A DNA stretch of 64,000 bases, taken from positions 62,001 through 126,000 of the forward strand of contig WTXI01000010.1 of the NCBI GenBank assembly GCA_022376515.1. Reading direction: 5' to 3'. A program made the translations under genes and the position numbers. This document shows positions 48,229-59,340 of this stretch, piece by piece. The stretch comes from Lactifluus volemus (Eukaryota > Basidiomycota > Agaricomycetes > Russulales > Russulaceae). Each line of letters begins with the position of its first letter. The stretch's first letter is position 1. The notes beneath the pieces are model-generated. The model was given only the letters and a program-made list of their open reading frames with translations. It was not told where the DNA came from and searched no databases.

Positions 48229-48290
48229 CAGCACCCTTCGTCCAGGAAAGCATTACCAACAACAGTTAGCAACAACCACAATAGCCAGCA

Positions 48291-49375
48291 ATGAAATCAG
48301 CTCTCATCTTCGTCGCATTCACCTCTCTGGCTGTTGCCGTGCAAGGCGCCGCGTTCTACCGTCGGGATGATCACGGTGAGCTCCGCCCTTCCTCGCTCCT
48401 GGACGGTCAGGCACCGCCCAAGCAGACCCTAGCTGGATTCATCCCACCTGGCCCGCCCCCCAGTGGATCCATTCCACCTGGCCCGGCCCAAAGCCCGGCA
48501 CCCGACCCAAAGGTCGGTCCCCACCGCCGACAGAACCATCAGGAGCCGCCCCATGAGACCTCTATCCCACCTCCGCCCCCCAGTGGACCCATCCCACCTG
48601 TCCCGGCCCAAAGCCCGCCCAACGACCCAAAGGGCGGTCACTACCGCCGACAGAACCATCAGGAGCCGCCCCATGAGACCTCTATCCCACCTCCGCCCCC
48701 CAGTGGACCCATCCCACCTGGCCCGGCCCAAAGCCCGCCCAACGACCCAAAGGGCGGTCACTACCGCCGACAGAACCATCAGGAACCGCCCCATGAGACC
48801 TCTATCCCACCTCCGCCCCCCAGTGGACCCATCCCACCTGTCCCGGCCCAAAGCCTGCACCCAACCCAAAGGACGGTCACTACCGCCGACAGAACCATCA
48901 GGGACCGCCCCATGAGACCCCAGCTGGATCCATCCCACCTCCGCCCCCCAGTGGACCCACCCCACCTGTCCCGACCCAAAGCCCGCCACCCGGCCCAAAG
49001 GACGGTCACTACCGCCGACAGAACCATCAGGGACTGCCTAATGAGAGCCCAGCTGGATCCATCCCACCTGTCCCGCCCCCCAGTGGACCCATCCCACCTG
49101 TCCCCGCCCCAAGCCAGCCACCCAAACCAAAGGAGGGTCACTACCGCCGACAGGATGGTCCCATCAGTAGCGTGCATCCTACCACTTCGTGCCAGGACGG
49201 TCAGGCGCCACCCAACCAGACCCCAGGTGGTTCCGTCCCGGCCCCCAGCGGATTCATGCCACCCAAGGCAGCAAAGCCCAACTCGGGCCCAGCTGAATCC
49301 CAGCTGCCTAGCTCGGCCCCCGGTGGGCCCGTGCAGCCCAGCCCGACGTCCCCCACAAAGGGCAGCTCAAAGTAA
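48291..49375 (+). CDS. Secreted proline-rich repeat protein A1 with dibasic (Kex2-type) sites; one apparent 1-nt deletion
   Basis: The protein starts with a clear signal peptide (MKSALIFVAFTSLAVAVQG). A short pro-segment ends in YRR. Pro/Ser-rich units follow, each with (G/D)HYRRQNHQ: HRRQ once, then HYRRQ five times. Unit length is 40 residues (120 bp) in the first three. The dibasic RR suits the Golgi protease Kex2, so the product may be cut into several Gln-N-terminal proline-rich peptides. The tail carries HPTTSC(Q/K)DGQAPPNQTPGGS, shared with the paralogue at 55936. One C is missing at 48854-48855 (AGCC before TGCACCC). As read, the frame leaves the repeat after PVPAQS and stops at 49430. 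With the base restored it keeps all later HYRRQ units and the paralogue-like tail, ending at 49375 (361 aa). No known family was recognised; Kex2-processed repeat proteins and ribosomally made peptide precursors are the nearest analogy. Confidence 0.7.
48541..48860 (+). repeat. 120-bp tandem repeat inside the proline-rich gene
   Basis: Period exactly 120 bp; units start at 48541 and 48661, with a partial one from 48781. The first two differ at only one or two positions. More diverged units extend to about 49160 and one precedes at about 48421. In-frame period (40 codons) and near identity indicate recent expansion. Confidence 0.9.
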
Positions 49376-50049
49376 GGTGAATCAAGGTGCGAGGCTTCTC
49401 TTGGCATGCATTCCTTTTTTGGTTGATTGACGTAAAAACACCAGAAACCGCACCCTGAGACACGCCACAACAGGGTAGTGAAGAGTTTGCATCTGAAGTC
49501 GAAACAGGACGATGAATCATGCAGAATTTGTCGCTGGGAGATGAATTGGACATTTAGTAAACAGTTGTCGTTTTGGCGTATTTAGCACATGTCGAATGTG
49601 ATTATCGCTCGTTTTGAACGATGGTGTCCCCATAAGCCTTCAAATCCTCTGGGTTAAGTTTTGGATATGTAAGCCTGAGCATGCGGGTGGGTGAGAAATG
49701 AGAGATCTACTGAGCCACGGTTCCACGAGTAGAAGCAATCCCACGACAAATCCGTTGCCCAGCGGTCTGCATGGGATGTTGCCAGCGTGGAGACGACGTG
49801 AGTCCTTAATATCGGCAGGCTAGAAAGAGGAGCGGTAACTGATGTTAATATAAATAATGCCAGGAAGGCTTTCGCGGTAACGAATTTGTCTAGATGACAT
49901 GACAAGGAATCAACAGACGACAATCCGAATTTGACATCGAACATCTCTTACCCAAGGACAGTGATGACCAAACCCTTTGCGGGACACGGCACATGTTCAG
50001 CACTGAACGATGATGCGTTCCAGTGCATCCGACTCGAGTGTTGGAATCA
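49376..50049. other. 3' region between convergent cassettes A1 and A2
   Basis: 49376-49620 is the 3' flank of the proline-rich gene. It is homologous to 56506-56760 (direct) and, inverted, to the DPBB 3' ends at 50500-50720 and 59950-60160. 49860-50049 matches 59340-59530 in direct orientation and more weakly 57390-57470. No additional gene was recognised. Confidence 0.5.
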
Positions 50050-50503
50050 TCATTGACGCAAAAATGAAACTTCCAGCGCTAGCAGTATGGTTGGAAATGG
50101 CCGCGGTGCGCGTGCTGTGGTGACTGCCGGCTGAGCGCCTGTCTCGTGACTCTTACAGTGCTTGTAACTTACTACGCGTGTCCCAAAATTGAAAATAATA
50201 AATAAAAGGAAAGACGGCGCGGACTTTTTTTTCGACCAGGCTAGTCTCTTCAGCGAGCATTTCCATGTCAGTCCTCCTATGCAGCGGAATAGACACGAGC
50301 CTCGCATATCTGGAATCCAATCCCATCTTCTGAGCGCGTCTACGGACTGAAAACTGGTACTGGGCTCAGGGTGAGTTTTGTTTCAGAATCTATAGCCTTA
50401 GCTTCTCTGAATCTCACTGGTTTGTACGTGCCATCAAAACTTAACCCAGAAACGATTCGGCGGAAACGGGGTTTTGAGGGCAGGGCTTTTGGAACACCGT
50501 TGT

Positions 50504-51462
50504 TCAAAACGAGCGAAAATCACATTTGACATGCTTTCTAGGTACGCCAAAGTTACTTAATGTCCAGTTCGTCTCCCTCCTACAAATTCTGCACGACGCA
50601 TCGACCTTTTCCGACTTCGAATACGAACTGTTTACCACCCTGCTGTAGCACATCGCGCTTTCATTACGGTGGGGTGTCTGAATTTTACGTAAACCAAAAC
50701 TGTGCATGCCAAGGAAAAGACTCGCACCCTTATTTCCGCAGGCTTTTGTCGGCCAGAATGCCGCAGTGCGAGGAGCAAGGCACGCCCCATTCCAGAGCTT
50801 TGTCGTAGACTCAGTCCCTTTCCACTCGAGGCAAGATACTTCTTCGTATGTTCCGGTCAGCGCACCGATGCCATCTGGGAAAAATGCCCTCGCGGCACCC
50901 GAATCCTCGCACATATCAAAGCTGAGAACAGTTTATTTTTAGCATGTCACCCATTCCAACGAGGAGAAAGGAAAACGGATCACGCACTGCACTGTAGTAT
51001 AGAAGTCATTGGTTGGGTGAGAGTGAGTCTGGCCACACCATTGCTGATTTCCTGCTACGGGACACATATCATTTACCATCACGATAATACTGGTGGGCGT
51101 AATCTTGTTATTGGGCGAATAAGGGTCATGGTTGCCGGTCACTTTGAAGCAGCGCCCGCAAGCATCACCCGCACCCGACCCTGGCTTGGCACCAAATGTG
51201 AGCTGGCTTATTGCGGCTGTATAGCCGTTCGCGGTCTGACCACAAGCTGCCAGGAGACGTTACACTCAGCATGAATTCACGAAGTACCCACCCAACCGTG
51301 TCTAAACTTACCAGGACTTTGACAGCCACTGTAGTGCGTGAAGGACGCATTGCCCCTGGGGTGTTGCAAATATCCCTCCTTCGACTTGGACTCCGTGCAA
51401 CGTGGGCCGTTCATGGCAACAGCCAGAGAGGAAAATGCGACGAAGACGAGAATTGCTTTCAT
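50504..51462 (-). CDS. Small secreted DPBB (expansin/endoglucanase V-like) protein A2, frameshifted 3' end
   Basis: Three exons: 51462-51312, 51246-50988, 50921-50504 as read (275 aa). The signal peptide (MKAILVFVAFSSLAVAMN) resembles that of the proline-rich gene. The mature domain is a cysteine-rich double-psi beta-barrel of the expansin/barwin/GH45-like group (FTHYSGCQSP, GDACGRCFKVTG, ITPTSIIVMVNDMCPV, NQQWCGQT, FDMCEDSGAARAFFPDG, TGTYEEVSC). Such proteins bind or loosen polysaccharides or inhibit proteases; no catalytic pair could be assigned. Compared with copy B2 (A5 at 60157-60161), this copy has A4 at 50715-50718. The loss removes the B2-like stop and adds about 55 unrelated residues. 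With the fifth A restored, the stop would fall at 50685-50687 and the length would be about 215 aa. Confidence 0.8.
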
Positions 51463-51523
51463 TGCGGGATATTGTAGCTGTTGTGTACTGTCCGACACCC
51501 TCTAACTCAAGCTCTTAGTCCTG

Positions 51524-51531
51524 CTTTTATA
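51524..51531 (-). promoter_or_regulatory. TATA box, DPBB gene A2
   Basis: TATAAAAG on the minus strand, about 62 bp upstream of the ATG, within GTATAAAAGCAGG as in the proline-rich genes. Confidence 0.6.
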
Positions 51532-52530
51532 CGCTGGTTGCGAGGGATTTTTTTCCAGAAGATTATTCTGTTTCAGCCTGCGGGCATGTGGTCCTTCGTC
51601 GCCATTTACTACAGAAGATAGTATAGGCGAAATGAGTTAGTTACCAGGCCAAGTAAATCGCTCCCGTCATGTTTCCCCCGTGGGCCGTGGGCAATTAGTC
51701 CCTAACATGATCCCAAATTGGAAACTTGAATACGTACAGTAACATGTCATCGACTTTGCTTATTATTGATCAAACTGTCAGTGAATCAAGGTGGCTTTAG
51801 TACTTCTTTGACCGACTCTTGTACACGTTCGTTATCGCCCAGGATTTCGTAAATGATCTCTGTATTTTTTTCTGTTCACGTGCTCAGCAGTGATCAAGGT
51901 TGACAGCTGACTGGTATTAGCCTGAGTTTCTTCACAAAGTCGGCGAATACCACATATTGTATGGCGACGTTCTACCAGTCTGGTATCACTTCGCAACCAA
52001 CAACTCATTTTGTCTCACTTCTGATGCTGATGCGAAGTAAAAGCACATTCGACATTCGAATAGAATGCTAAGAAAAAGAGGGTTTAATACCGGGATTCGA
52101 TTTTTTTTTTCGACTTCGAAGTACTGTACCTTCATTTGACACGCGACCTGAAATATGGATGCACGCCCGGGCCGCTCCCACGGGCCACGGCAAAACATCT
52201 TCTATCCCACACTCATTTGAGAAACAAACCGCGGGTCCGAGAAGTTCTAATGGAGCACCAATTTTCACTTTGCGTGTTCGGGGGGTGGGACATAGTCTCT
52301 CAGTCCATAGCAACTGCAATACAGGACAGCGATTGTCGCATTCAAACGCGTGAGATGCTTCTACTAGTACACGTAACTGGGCTTACAATACAAGCGATTA
52401 ACGACTGTGAACAGCACTGTCGCTGTCATCACTACGAGGAGAGAGCTCACGGCTCACTCGCTGTTAGACGCTCAGATAGCTATCAGAAGGCCCCTTCGCT
52501 CTAGCCAGGTAGACGATCCTTTGCGGTCCG
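51532..52530 (-). repeat. Cassette upstream block A2 (inverted copy)
   Basis: Upstream DNA of the A2 DPBB gene. On the minus strand it aligns with 46950-48220 and 54770-55870 (direct copies) and is nearly identical to 60980-62060. Confidence 0.65.
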
Positions 52531-54769
52531 CAAGTCAAACCAGCGCAACCAGGCGTGCGTGCGTCATCTCATATTGCTCAAGGTGGACTCTCCAGTGGTG
52601 GGTTCTGCCTGTTCTGATCCGGCCTGTATTTCCACAGACCCACTGAGCCGCAAGCTTGCGCCAATCATAAACATCAAAACAATCGCGCTTGTCATCCATA
52701 TCAGCAAAAATGGGCAAACTTCCTTAGGCTCAACTACGCCCTGTTAGGGACGCCTCAATATTTGCTTTGCATCACTATCCACCACTGCCTCGGCTCCTGT
52801 ATACCCTGAATGCGCCTCTTCAAACCCAGTCTGACAACCATAATTGGCAATGGATGGTAACTGCAGTGCGGTCTCAGGCTCTCTTTTAGCAACCGAGTCC
52901 GTTCCAGTTCCAAAGAGTTCTGCGGAAAGGGCCCGACGAGAGAGGCTGGTCTGGCTTCCTGAAACGCAAGGCCACCTCGTGATTGTCGGGGGACGCTTCG
53001 CGAAACAACTGCCTGCCGTATCGGGCTGTGACTATGTTCAAGGAATCTCGAAGGTTTAACATTTAACAGGAGCTTCCGAGAGCTGGAACTTGTGGTGGTG
53101 TACTGGTGACCATGCCAAAATCTTCATCTTCGTCATATTCAGATGGGGACTGCGTGCAGCATGCCATGCGATGGATCCCGCCGCGTCCGCGTACACCTCG
53201 GCCAACCCGGAAGGAACCCAAACGTTTGCACAGAAATAGCTATATACAAGTACATTATTAGTATCAGATGTTGGACACTCTGCTACAGGTGCCGCACTGG
53301 CGGTGCCACAGTTGCAGCAGAGGATGGAATCGCCCTGCGCCACGGGGCGACCTCAGCGAGCATCACCTCTGGTGGCCCGCTCGTCCCACTGCTCACACCA
53401 GCGCCATCGCCCATGCCAGGGGTGGCGCAGGTCCAATGGTGGCGAACCAGGGAAGGAAGGTGTTTCCCGAAGCACGTGGATATACCATCGCGATAGTACC
53501 ACTGGTATTTCTGGTTCAGCTCGCCTCATTTCCTTTGTTTCAGAGGTTGTCGCATTGGTGGTCTTTCGGACATGTTTCCTTGGGATATGTTTCGTTTCCC
53601 TGTTAGGATGTAGTTTGTGGTGAGTTCAAACAACCCACCCACCGTGACTGACACACCCGGTGGGGGTTGTGCCAGCAAGCAACCAAGGCAGTCATAAATG
53701 TCGGCTCGTGATTCCCATGACTTGCAGGTACATGCCATTCTCTCTTTTCTTTAACTGTTTTCCGTCTTCCCTTTCTGAAATTTCCATCAGGATCCAAGTA
53801 TCGGTGGACGGGTATATTTCGGACTTGCATGGGTGGGAATAGCAATCCGATGTCGTCATATAAAGTCCAACTCAAAAGAGACTCGCACAATCCAGGAATG
53901 TGTAGCGTTCCTCCGAGTCGTGAGTTACCATTTGACACTGGAGACTTCCCGCAAGCCACGTGATCTGAGCCAATGAGATGGCTCCGGCTTGTGATTGGCC
54001 GTGGTTAATGCATTAATGCCTCGAGAGCATAAGAGGCTGTCCTTATCCGTAAATCCAGCTTCGACTCTTTGAGGATCCACACCCGGCCAAGTTCGACTTT
54101 TTACCCGTCGAGGGGGTCTTGACATTGCTCTTCGATTCAGCTGCTAGTAACTTGCTGCCGCTTACTGTATTTGTGTTCCTCTTTTCCCTGCGATGTGACG
54201 GCCTCCTGCCATCCGCGTCCTTCTTTTCGTTTACCTGCGCTAATAAGCGCTGCGTGACGTCGATATCTCCTTCCTGTGCTGCAAAGGTGACCAATCCTAT
54301 TTACACTGCATCATTTATCCTTCTTGAGTAAGGTCCTCACGACCGCAGCGAAAACGGCAACAAGGCTGGCACGATGGCGCTCGTAATTTCACAGTATGCC
54401 GTGGCCACTATCTAGCCAGTCCCAGGAATTCATGTAGGGAATACTCCGTGCACCACTGTTCACGCTTCCCTTCCTGGCACGGAACGGCTTACCAACTGCC
54501 CTCCGAATGTCCGGTGTATGCGGTTGTGGCAATGTATGCAGTAGTGACTACGGATTCTTGGAACAGCTAGTTATAAGAGCTGGCGGTGTTGTACTTGCTC
54601 AAATCTTCAAAGAGTCCCAAACTTGCCGTAGAACATACAGCATAGTAGGAGCAGTATTGGGTATCATAAAAGGCGGAACCCACCACCTTGAGCATATGAA
54701 ATGAGGGGTTCTACACATGTCATATTTCTCTGTTTGACTTGTGGACTGTGACGTGTACTCTATCTGACT
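52531..54769. other. Duplicated non-coding or degenerate block between cassette pairs
   Basis: 52740-53640 matches 62940-63540 and 53640-54010 matches 63540-64000, both direct. 53940-54310 also matches 57520-57940. 52755-52930 also matches 59050-59240 in inverted form. Short conserved frames exist (minus strand about 53390-53640, with MSERPPMRQPLK conserved in the right copy at 63447), but no full gene model could be built. Confidence 0.45.
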
Positions 54770-55874
54770 TGGCTAGAGCGGAGGAGCCTTCTGCTGGTTA
54801 TCTGGGTGCCTGACGCGAGTGAGCCATGAACTCTCTGCTTGATACCGTGCGGGCGCACCCTACTCACTGTTTGAAAGCTGTCTCCCATGTTGAATGGGAC
54901 ATTAGTGTAATATACTGTATCGCAGTTGCTATGGACAAAGTCCCATCACCGGAACCGCATCGTAAGACTTAGTGCACCGCCAACCTCGGATCCGCAGTTT
55001 GTCATTACGGCAAGTGACATCGCAATCCCCCTCTCTGTAGTCTGAAAAAACGTTATGCGCAGTCCGCAGTAAGCTTCTCACTAAAAGAACGGGGAAAGAA
55101 GACGTTTTGCCGCGTTAAAATTGACGATGTGGCGTGCAACCAATCTCGGATCGTGCGTCACATGACCTCGTACACGATCGGATCGTTTTCTTGACTAATT
55201 CAATTTCTTCATCCGAGACTTTCAGTGTAGCAGCAGTAGTCGTTACGTGATGCTACTGTAGAACGCTTCTACGACGCGAATCATGACGCTAGTATCCGGC
55301 GGAAATGGGAAAGAAATGTCAAATTGAACCCTCCTTTTTTTTTCCCTACAATCGATTCAAGCCAAAAAAGAATGTGAAACATTTGAGACGCATGTATTTG
55401 TTGTTCCATGAGAGATGAGTGTCAGCTGGTAGGTTTGATTAGATTCAAAAGAGTGGGGTGGATCGCAGTTCAGAGGTCAGAGTAGCAACAACAGAAAAAA
55501 AAAGAAGTTATTTACGAAACCCTCTGCGATAACGAACCTGTACAGAGTGTGTCGGCAAGAGAAGTATAGCCGGAGCGGTGGTTATACAAGTCGAGTTAGT
55601 TCCAACCTGGCTTCTTTCCGGCGGTCAAAAAGAACAAGCGCTACTAGCACTTATTGCCAATTCAGGATGGGTTGTCGGATCAATGGGCGACTGTCTGTTC
55701 ACCTCATCACCGGGGAAACAATTTACTCGGTTCATTTCACCTCCTCCTTACGGCCTTGTAGGCCTATGAACGTATCCCAATTATCTTCCGCAGCAAATGG
55801 TCGTGATAACACCGCAACCGAAACCGACAATCGCACCTCTCTGGGAAAACAATCCCCCACGACAGCCTGAGGTG
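54770..55874 (+). repeat. Cassette upstream block B1
   Basis: Homologous to 46950-48220 (direct) and to 51532-52530 and 60980-62060 (inverted). Shared marks are GCTAGAGCGGAGGAGCCTTC near 54772, TTGAATGGGACATTAG near 54890 and CTTCCGCAGCAAATGG near 55786. Confidence 0.65.
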
Positions 55875-55882
55875 TATAAAAG
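55875..55882 (+). promoter_or_regulatory. TATA box, proline-rich gene B1
   Basis: TATAAAAG, 61 bp upstream of the ATG at 55936. Confidence 0.6.
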
Positions 55883-55935
55883 CAGGGCCCTTGCTTCAGG
55901 GAGGCATTATCAACAACCGACCACAATAGCCAGCA

Positions 55936-56505
55936 ATGAAATCAGCTTTCATCTTCGTCGCATTCACCTCTCTGGCTGTTGCCGTGCAAGGCGCCGCGTA
56001 CTACCGTCGAGATGGTCTCGGTGACTTCCGTCCTTCCTCGCTCCTGGACGGTCAGGCGCCGCCCAAGGAGACCCTAGCTGGATCCATGCCACCGCCGCCG
56101 CCTGGCCCGCCCCCCAGTGGATCCATCCCACCTGGCCCGGCCAAAAGCCCGCTACCCGTCGATCCCGGTCACTACCGCCGACAGGCTAGTCCCATCAGTG
56201 ACATGCATCCTACCACCTCGTGCAAGGACGGTCAGGCGCCACCCAACCAGACGCCAGGTGGTTCGGTGCCACCTGGCCCGTTCCCCAGCGGATCCATGCC
56301 ACCACGCCTGTCCCCCAGCGGTCTTCCCGGATTTCCACCCAACGCAAATGGCCCGGGCAATCAAGGTCACGGTCACGGTTCTGTACGGCCCAACTCGAAC
56401 CCAACTGAATCCCCGCTGCCTAACTCGACCCCCGGTGCTTCTGTCCTGCCTGCCGCGACCCCAAACGGTAATTCCGCGCAGCCCAGTCCGTCCCAGGCCA
56501 ACTGA
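55936..56505 (+). CDS. Secreted proline-rich protein B1 (short paralogue)
   Basis: Single-exon, 189 aa, frame intact. It has a signal peptide (MKSAFIFVAFTSLAVAVQG), the YYRRDGLGDFRPSSLLDGQ start shared with A1, a Pro-rich stretch, one HYRRQASPISDMHPTTSC site, and a second Pro/Gly/Asn/Ser-rich part ending in SQAN. It lacks the 120-bp repeat expansion of A1 and so has only two dibasic sites. The upstream region, signal peptide and 3' flank are homologous to those of the DPBB genes although the mature protein is unrelated. Function unknown; secreted, probably cell-wall associated or processed to peptides. Confidence 0.75.
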   Translation: MKSAFIFVAFTSLAVAVQGAAYYRRDGLGDFRPSSLLDGQAPPKETLAGSMPPPPPGPPPSGSIPPGPAKSPLPVDPGHYRRQASPISDMHPTTSCKDGQAPPNQTPGGSVPPGPFPSGSMPPRLSPSGLPGFPPNANGPGNQGHGHGSVRPNSNPTESPLPNSTPGASVLPAATPNGNSAQPSPSQAN

Positions 56506-57470
56506 GTCCCCAAAGGTCAGGTCGAGCTGAGGTGAATAAAGGTGCGAGGCTTCTCCTTGACACGCATCCACGATGCAGTTTTGGTTGATTGATTGATGTA
56601 AACACCAGGCACCACACCCCGAGACACGACAAAGAGTAGTAAAGAGTTTGCATTCTAGGTTGAAAAAAAGAGTCGGGGGACGAATTGGACAATTAGTAAT
56701 ATTTTCACTTTGGCGTACTTAGAATCATGTCAAATGTGATTTTCGCTCGTTTCGAACGGTGGAGTCTCATAAGCCTTCAAAATCCAATATGCACTGAATT
56801 GTTTCTGGGTCAAGATTTTGCCACTCGGACATACTAGAGATTCAGTGAAGCTACGACTATATATTCTGGAACAAACTCACCCTGAGCCCTGAGTCCCATC
56901 TTCAAACAATATTGTCCCAATGGTAATATCCAGTGCCAAATTTCAGGCGAACCGAGGTCGTAGACGCGCTCAGAGGATGGAGGGATGACATGGACAACAG
57001 AAGTGCTTGCTGAAGGGACTAGCCTGTTCGCATATGATACAAAACGAAATCTGCGCCGTATTCCCGTGTGGCCTCTAGTCGCATCTGCCGCCACAGTGAT
57101 AGTCACTGACTACGTGGACCCGCACCGATCTGAGATTGGCTATACTATGCAAGCATGTGGCTGAGAAATGAGCGAGTAGGCCACGATTCGGGGACGCATT
57201 GAGTCCGTAGCGTGCAGAAGCCGAGCAACGTGCTAACGGCCCGATGTCCTGGGGGGGCACCACGTATCACGAGTAGAGGCAATCCTACCATGCGTTGCCC
57301 AGGAGTCTGCATGGGATGCTGCCAGCGTGGAGATGTCGTGTGTCCTTTATATTAGCGAAATGTAATTCCAGAAAGGCATTCAGTCATTTTCCCAGCTGTC
57401 ATAGCAAGGCGTCAACAGACAACAATACAAACCCCGACATCAAACATCACTTACCCCAAGGAGAGTGAGA
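56506..57470. other. 3' flank of B1 and duplicated block
   Basis: 56506-56760 matches the A1 3' flank (49376-49620). 57250-57450 matches 49720-49950. No gene recognised. Confidence 0.5.
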
Positions 57471-57519
57471 AGTGTAACGTTCCTCTGTATGACGATTTAC
57501 CAACAAGCGCGATTCAAAT

Positions 57520-57970
57520 TGTTCGGAGCCGCAAGCCACGTGACCCAAGTTATTGAGATGCTAGCTTATGATTGGCTCAGTTCAAACCCTAGTGAGTTCT
57601 GTGCACATACAGCCTGTCCTTATTTTATCTCCCCATGCGTGGCTATCTATTTGATCTTGTGAACTTACACACATTTACCCCCCGTCAGACACACTGGCCA
57701 AGTTCGACTTTTGGCCCACGAGAGGGATGGGGCGGGTTCTCGGGCATGACATTTCACATGCATGGTGCGCTGAGTAGTAACTTGTACTCGTTGCATGATT
57801 ACCGCTGACTGAATTTGTTGTTCCTTGCGATGTGGCGGTGCCCTGCCATTCGCATCGTTCAGCTACGCCTTTTGCTTGAGTAAGCACTGCACGATATCGA
57901 GAACCCCTTCCTGCGTTACAATATGCATAAATGACCAGGCCCTGTCATTGCGCGCGTTTGAATCCCTGTC
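57520..57970. repeat. Block present in direct (53940-54310) and inverted (62480-62830) copies
   Basis: Direct similarity: CCGCAAGCCACGTGA near 57528 versus 53951, GGCCAAGTTCGACTTTT near 57696 versus 54086, and the CCTTGCGATGTGGCGGTGCCCTGCCATTCGCATC type block near 57824 versus 54188. Inverted similarity: 62727-62773 reads the reverse complement of 57690-57733, and 62545-62625 that of 57835-57900. Confidence 0.65.
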
Positions 57971-59340
57971 CTTGTCGAGTTAAAGCTTCACGGCCGTAGC
58001 GAAAATTTCCCACAGAGTTGGCAAGCCCTGAGACGTGTAAAAAAAGGCAAACTTGGAGAATCCCGCTCACCGCCACCATTATCTTGTCTCTACCCTGACC
58101 GAGCTTCTCGAATCTGGCGACGAGACTGCGTGCTTTGGCTCGCAGGGCGTGCGCATCGCCTTCTTGGCAAGGATCGATGATCGTACAATGGGAACCGTCG
58201 ATAAACTCCATGAGCGCATTCCCGAGCTCCGCGAGCTAGAGCGGAACGAGGGGGTGGAAAGGAGGGGGAGAGAATATGTACATTGTTTAGTTGCTGATAA
58301 CCGCTCTCTGGCACATTGGACAGGAAAGCTCACGAATTGCTCTAGTGCAGCGTCCAGAAGTTCGTTGAGAAATTTGAGCTTCTGATCTTCACCGATGCGG
58401 GCGCCACTGAACCTTGACATGTCATGTGTCCATCAGCGTATTATCCACAGGCACAATTGGGAAATCGTCGTTATATCTACATACATCTTATTACTCGGCA
58501 ATTGGAACTTCGTGGGAATTGTTGAGCGTGTGAGAAGTCAATATGGATGTATCTGCTAGCACTTTGTGCACAGCAACCCAGAGGTGGTAGTATGTCTCCA
58601 CGTCGTGATTAAGGCCCTTGAATACGTTGTCAAGTGAGCTTGCGTCGAAATTAAAATGCGACAGCGCTAAGGATAATAGGTAGTATAAAGTTCAGATTTC
58701 CCATGCAATCTCGGGAAGGGGGGGAGGAGGCATACACCCCAGGGGCGGGAAGCAGGTAGAAACTCACCGTCCCAGTCTAGCGTGTCGGCAAGGATATGGG
58801 TGCCAATACGCTCTTGAAGCAGTTTGAAAAAGTATGGGCGCCGGCGCCCCTTGGGCTTTGGGGGATGATGTTGTTTCTCCGATGAGATAGACAGAGGCGG
58901 CTGAGGGGCGTTGACAAGGATGGCCACATTCGTATCCCCGTCACGGCAGGTAAACAGCATCGTTGAACCGCCGACCATCAACATCTGGTGAGTAAAAGAG
59001 TGTATGTTCAATGTGATTCAAAGGAAAAAGAAGGTTGGTTGGATAAATGGTTCACCTGCGTTATAAGAAGCCCTTGCCGCAGAACTCTTCGGAGCTCGAG
59101 GCCTCGAACCGACTCGGTTGCTGAAACAGAGACGGCAGTTACCACCCACTACCGAGTTATGGTTGTCAGAAGAGGCGCATTCAGGGGGGTGACGCACAGG
59201 TGCTCAGGCTGTGGTGGATAGTGATCCGAAGCAAATATTGAGGCGTGAGGAAGCCGCAGCGGTCGCATGAAAATGCTAGGCCGTGACTGTGGCGTGGTAG
59301 GGGGAAGGACAGCGAGCTCGTTCGAATGCTGAGGCGGTGG
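57971..59340. other. Segment found mainly in the right-hand unit
   Basis: It interrupts the correspondence between the left and right units. Minus-strand frames at 58079-58420 (starting MSRFSGARIGEDQKLKFLNELL) and 58667-59011 might be exons of one small gene but carry no recognisable domain. 59050-59240 is an inverted copy of 52755-52930 and 62970-63060. Confidence 0.35.

Noticed and set aside
48541..48860. Regular repeats that could suggest a CRISPR-like array
   Set aside because: Contiguous 120-bp coding repeats without unique spacers, in a eukaryote.
48429..48998. Long minus-strand and alternate-frame open frames (also 48463-48915) over the proline-rich gene
   Set aside because: They are shadows of the 120-bp repeat, whose period of 40 codons keeps other frames open.
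57945..58420. Possible small minus-strand gene with an aldolase-like flavour (GDAHALRAKARSLVARFEKLG)
   Set aside because: No catalytic residues could be placed and no exon chain holds; too weak to name.
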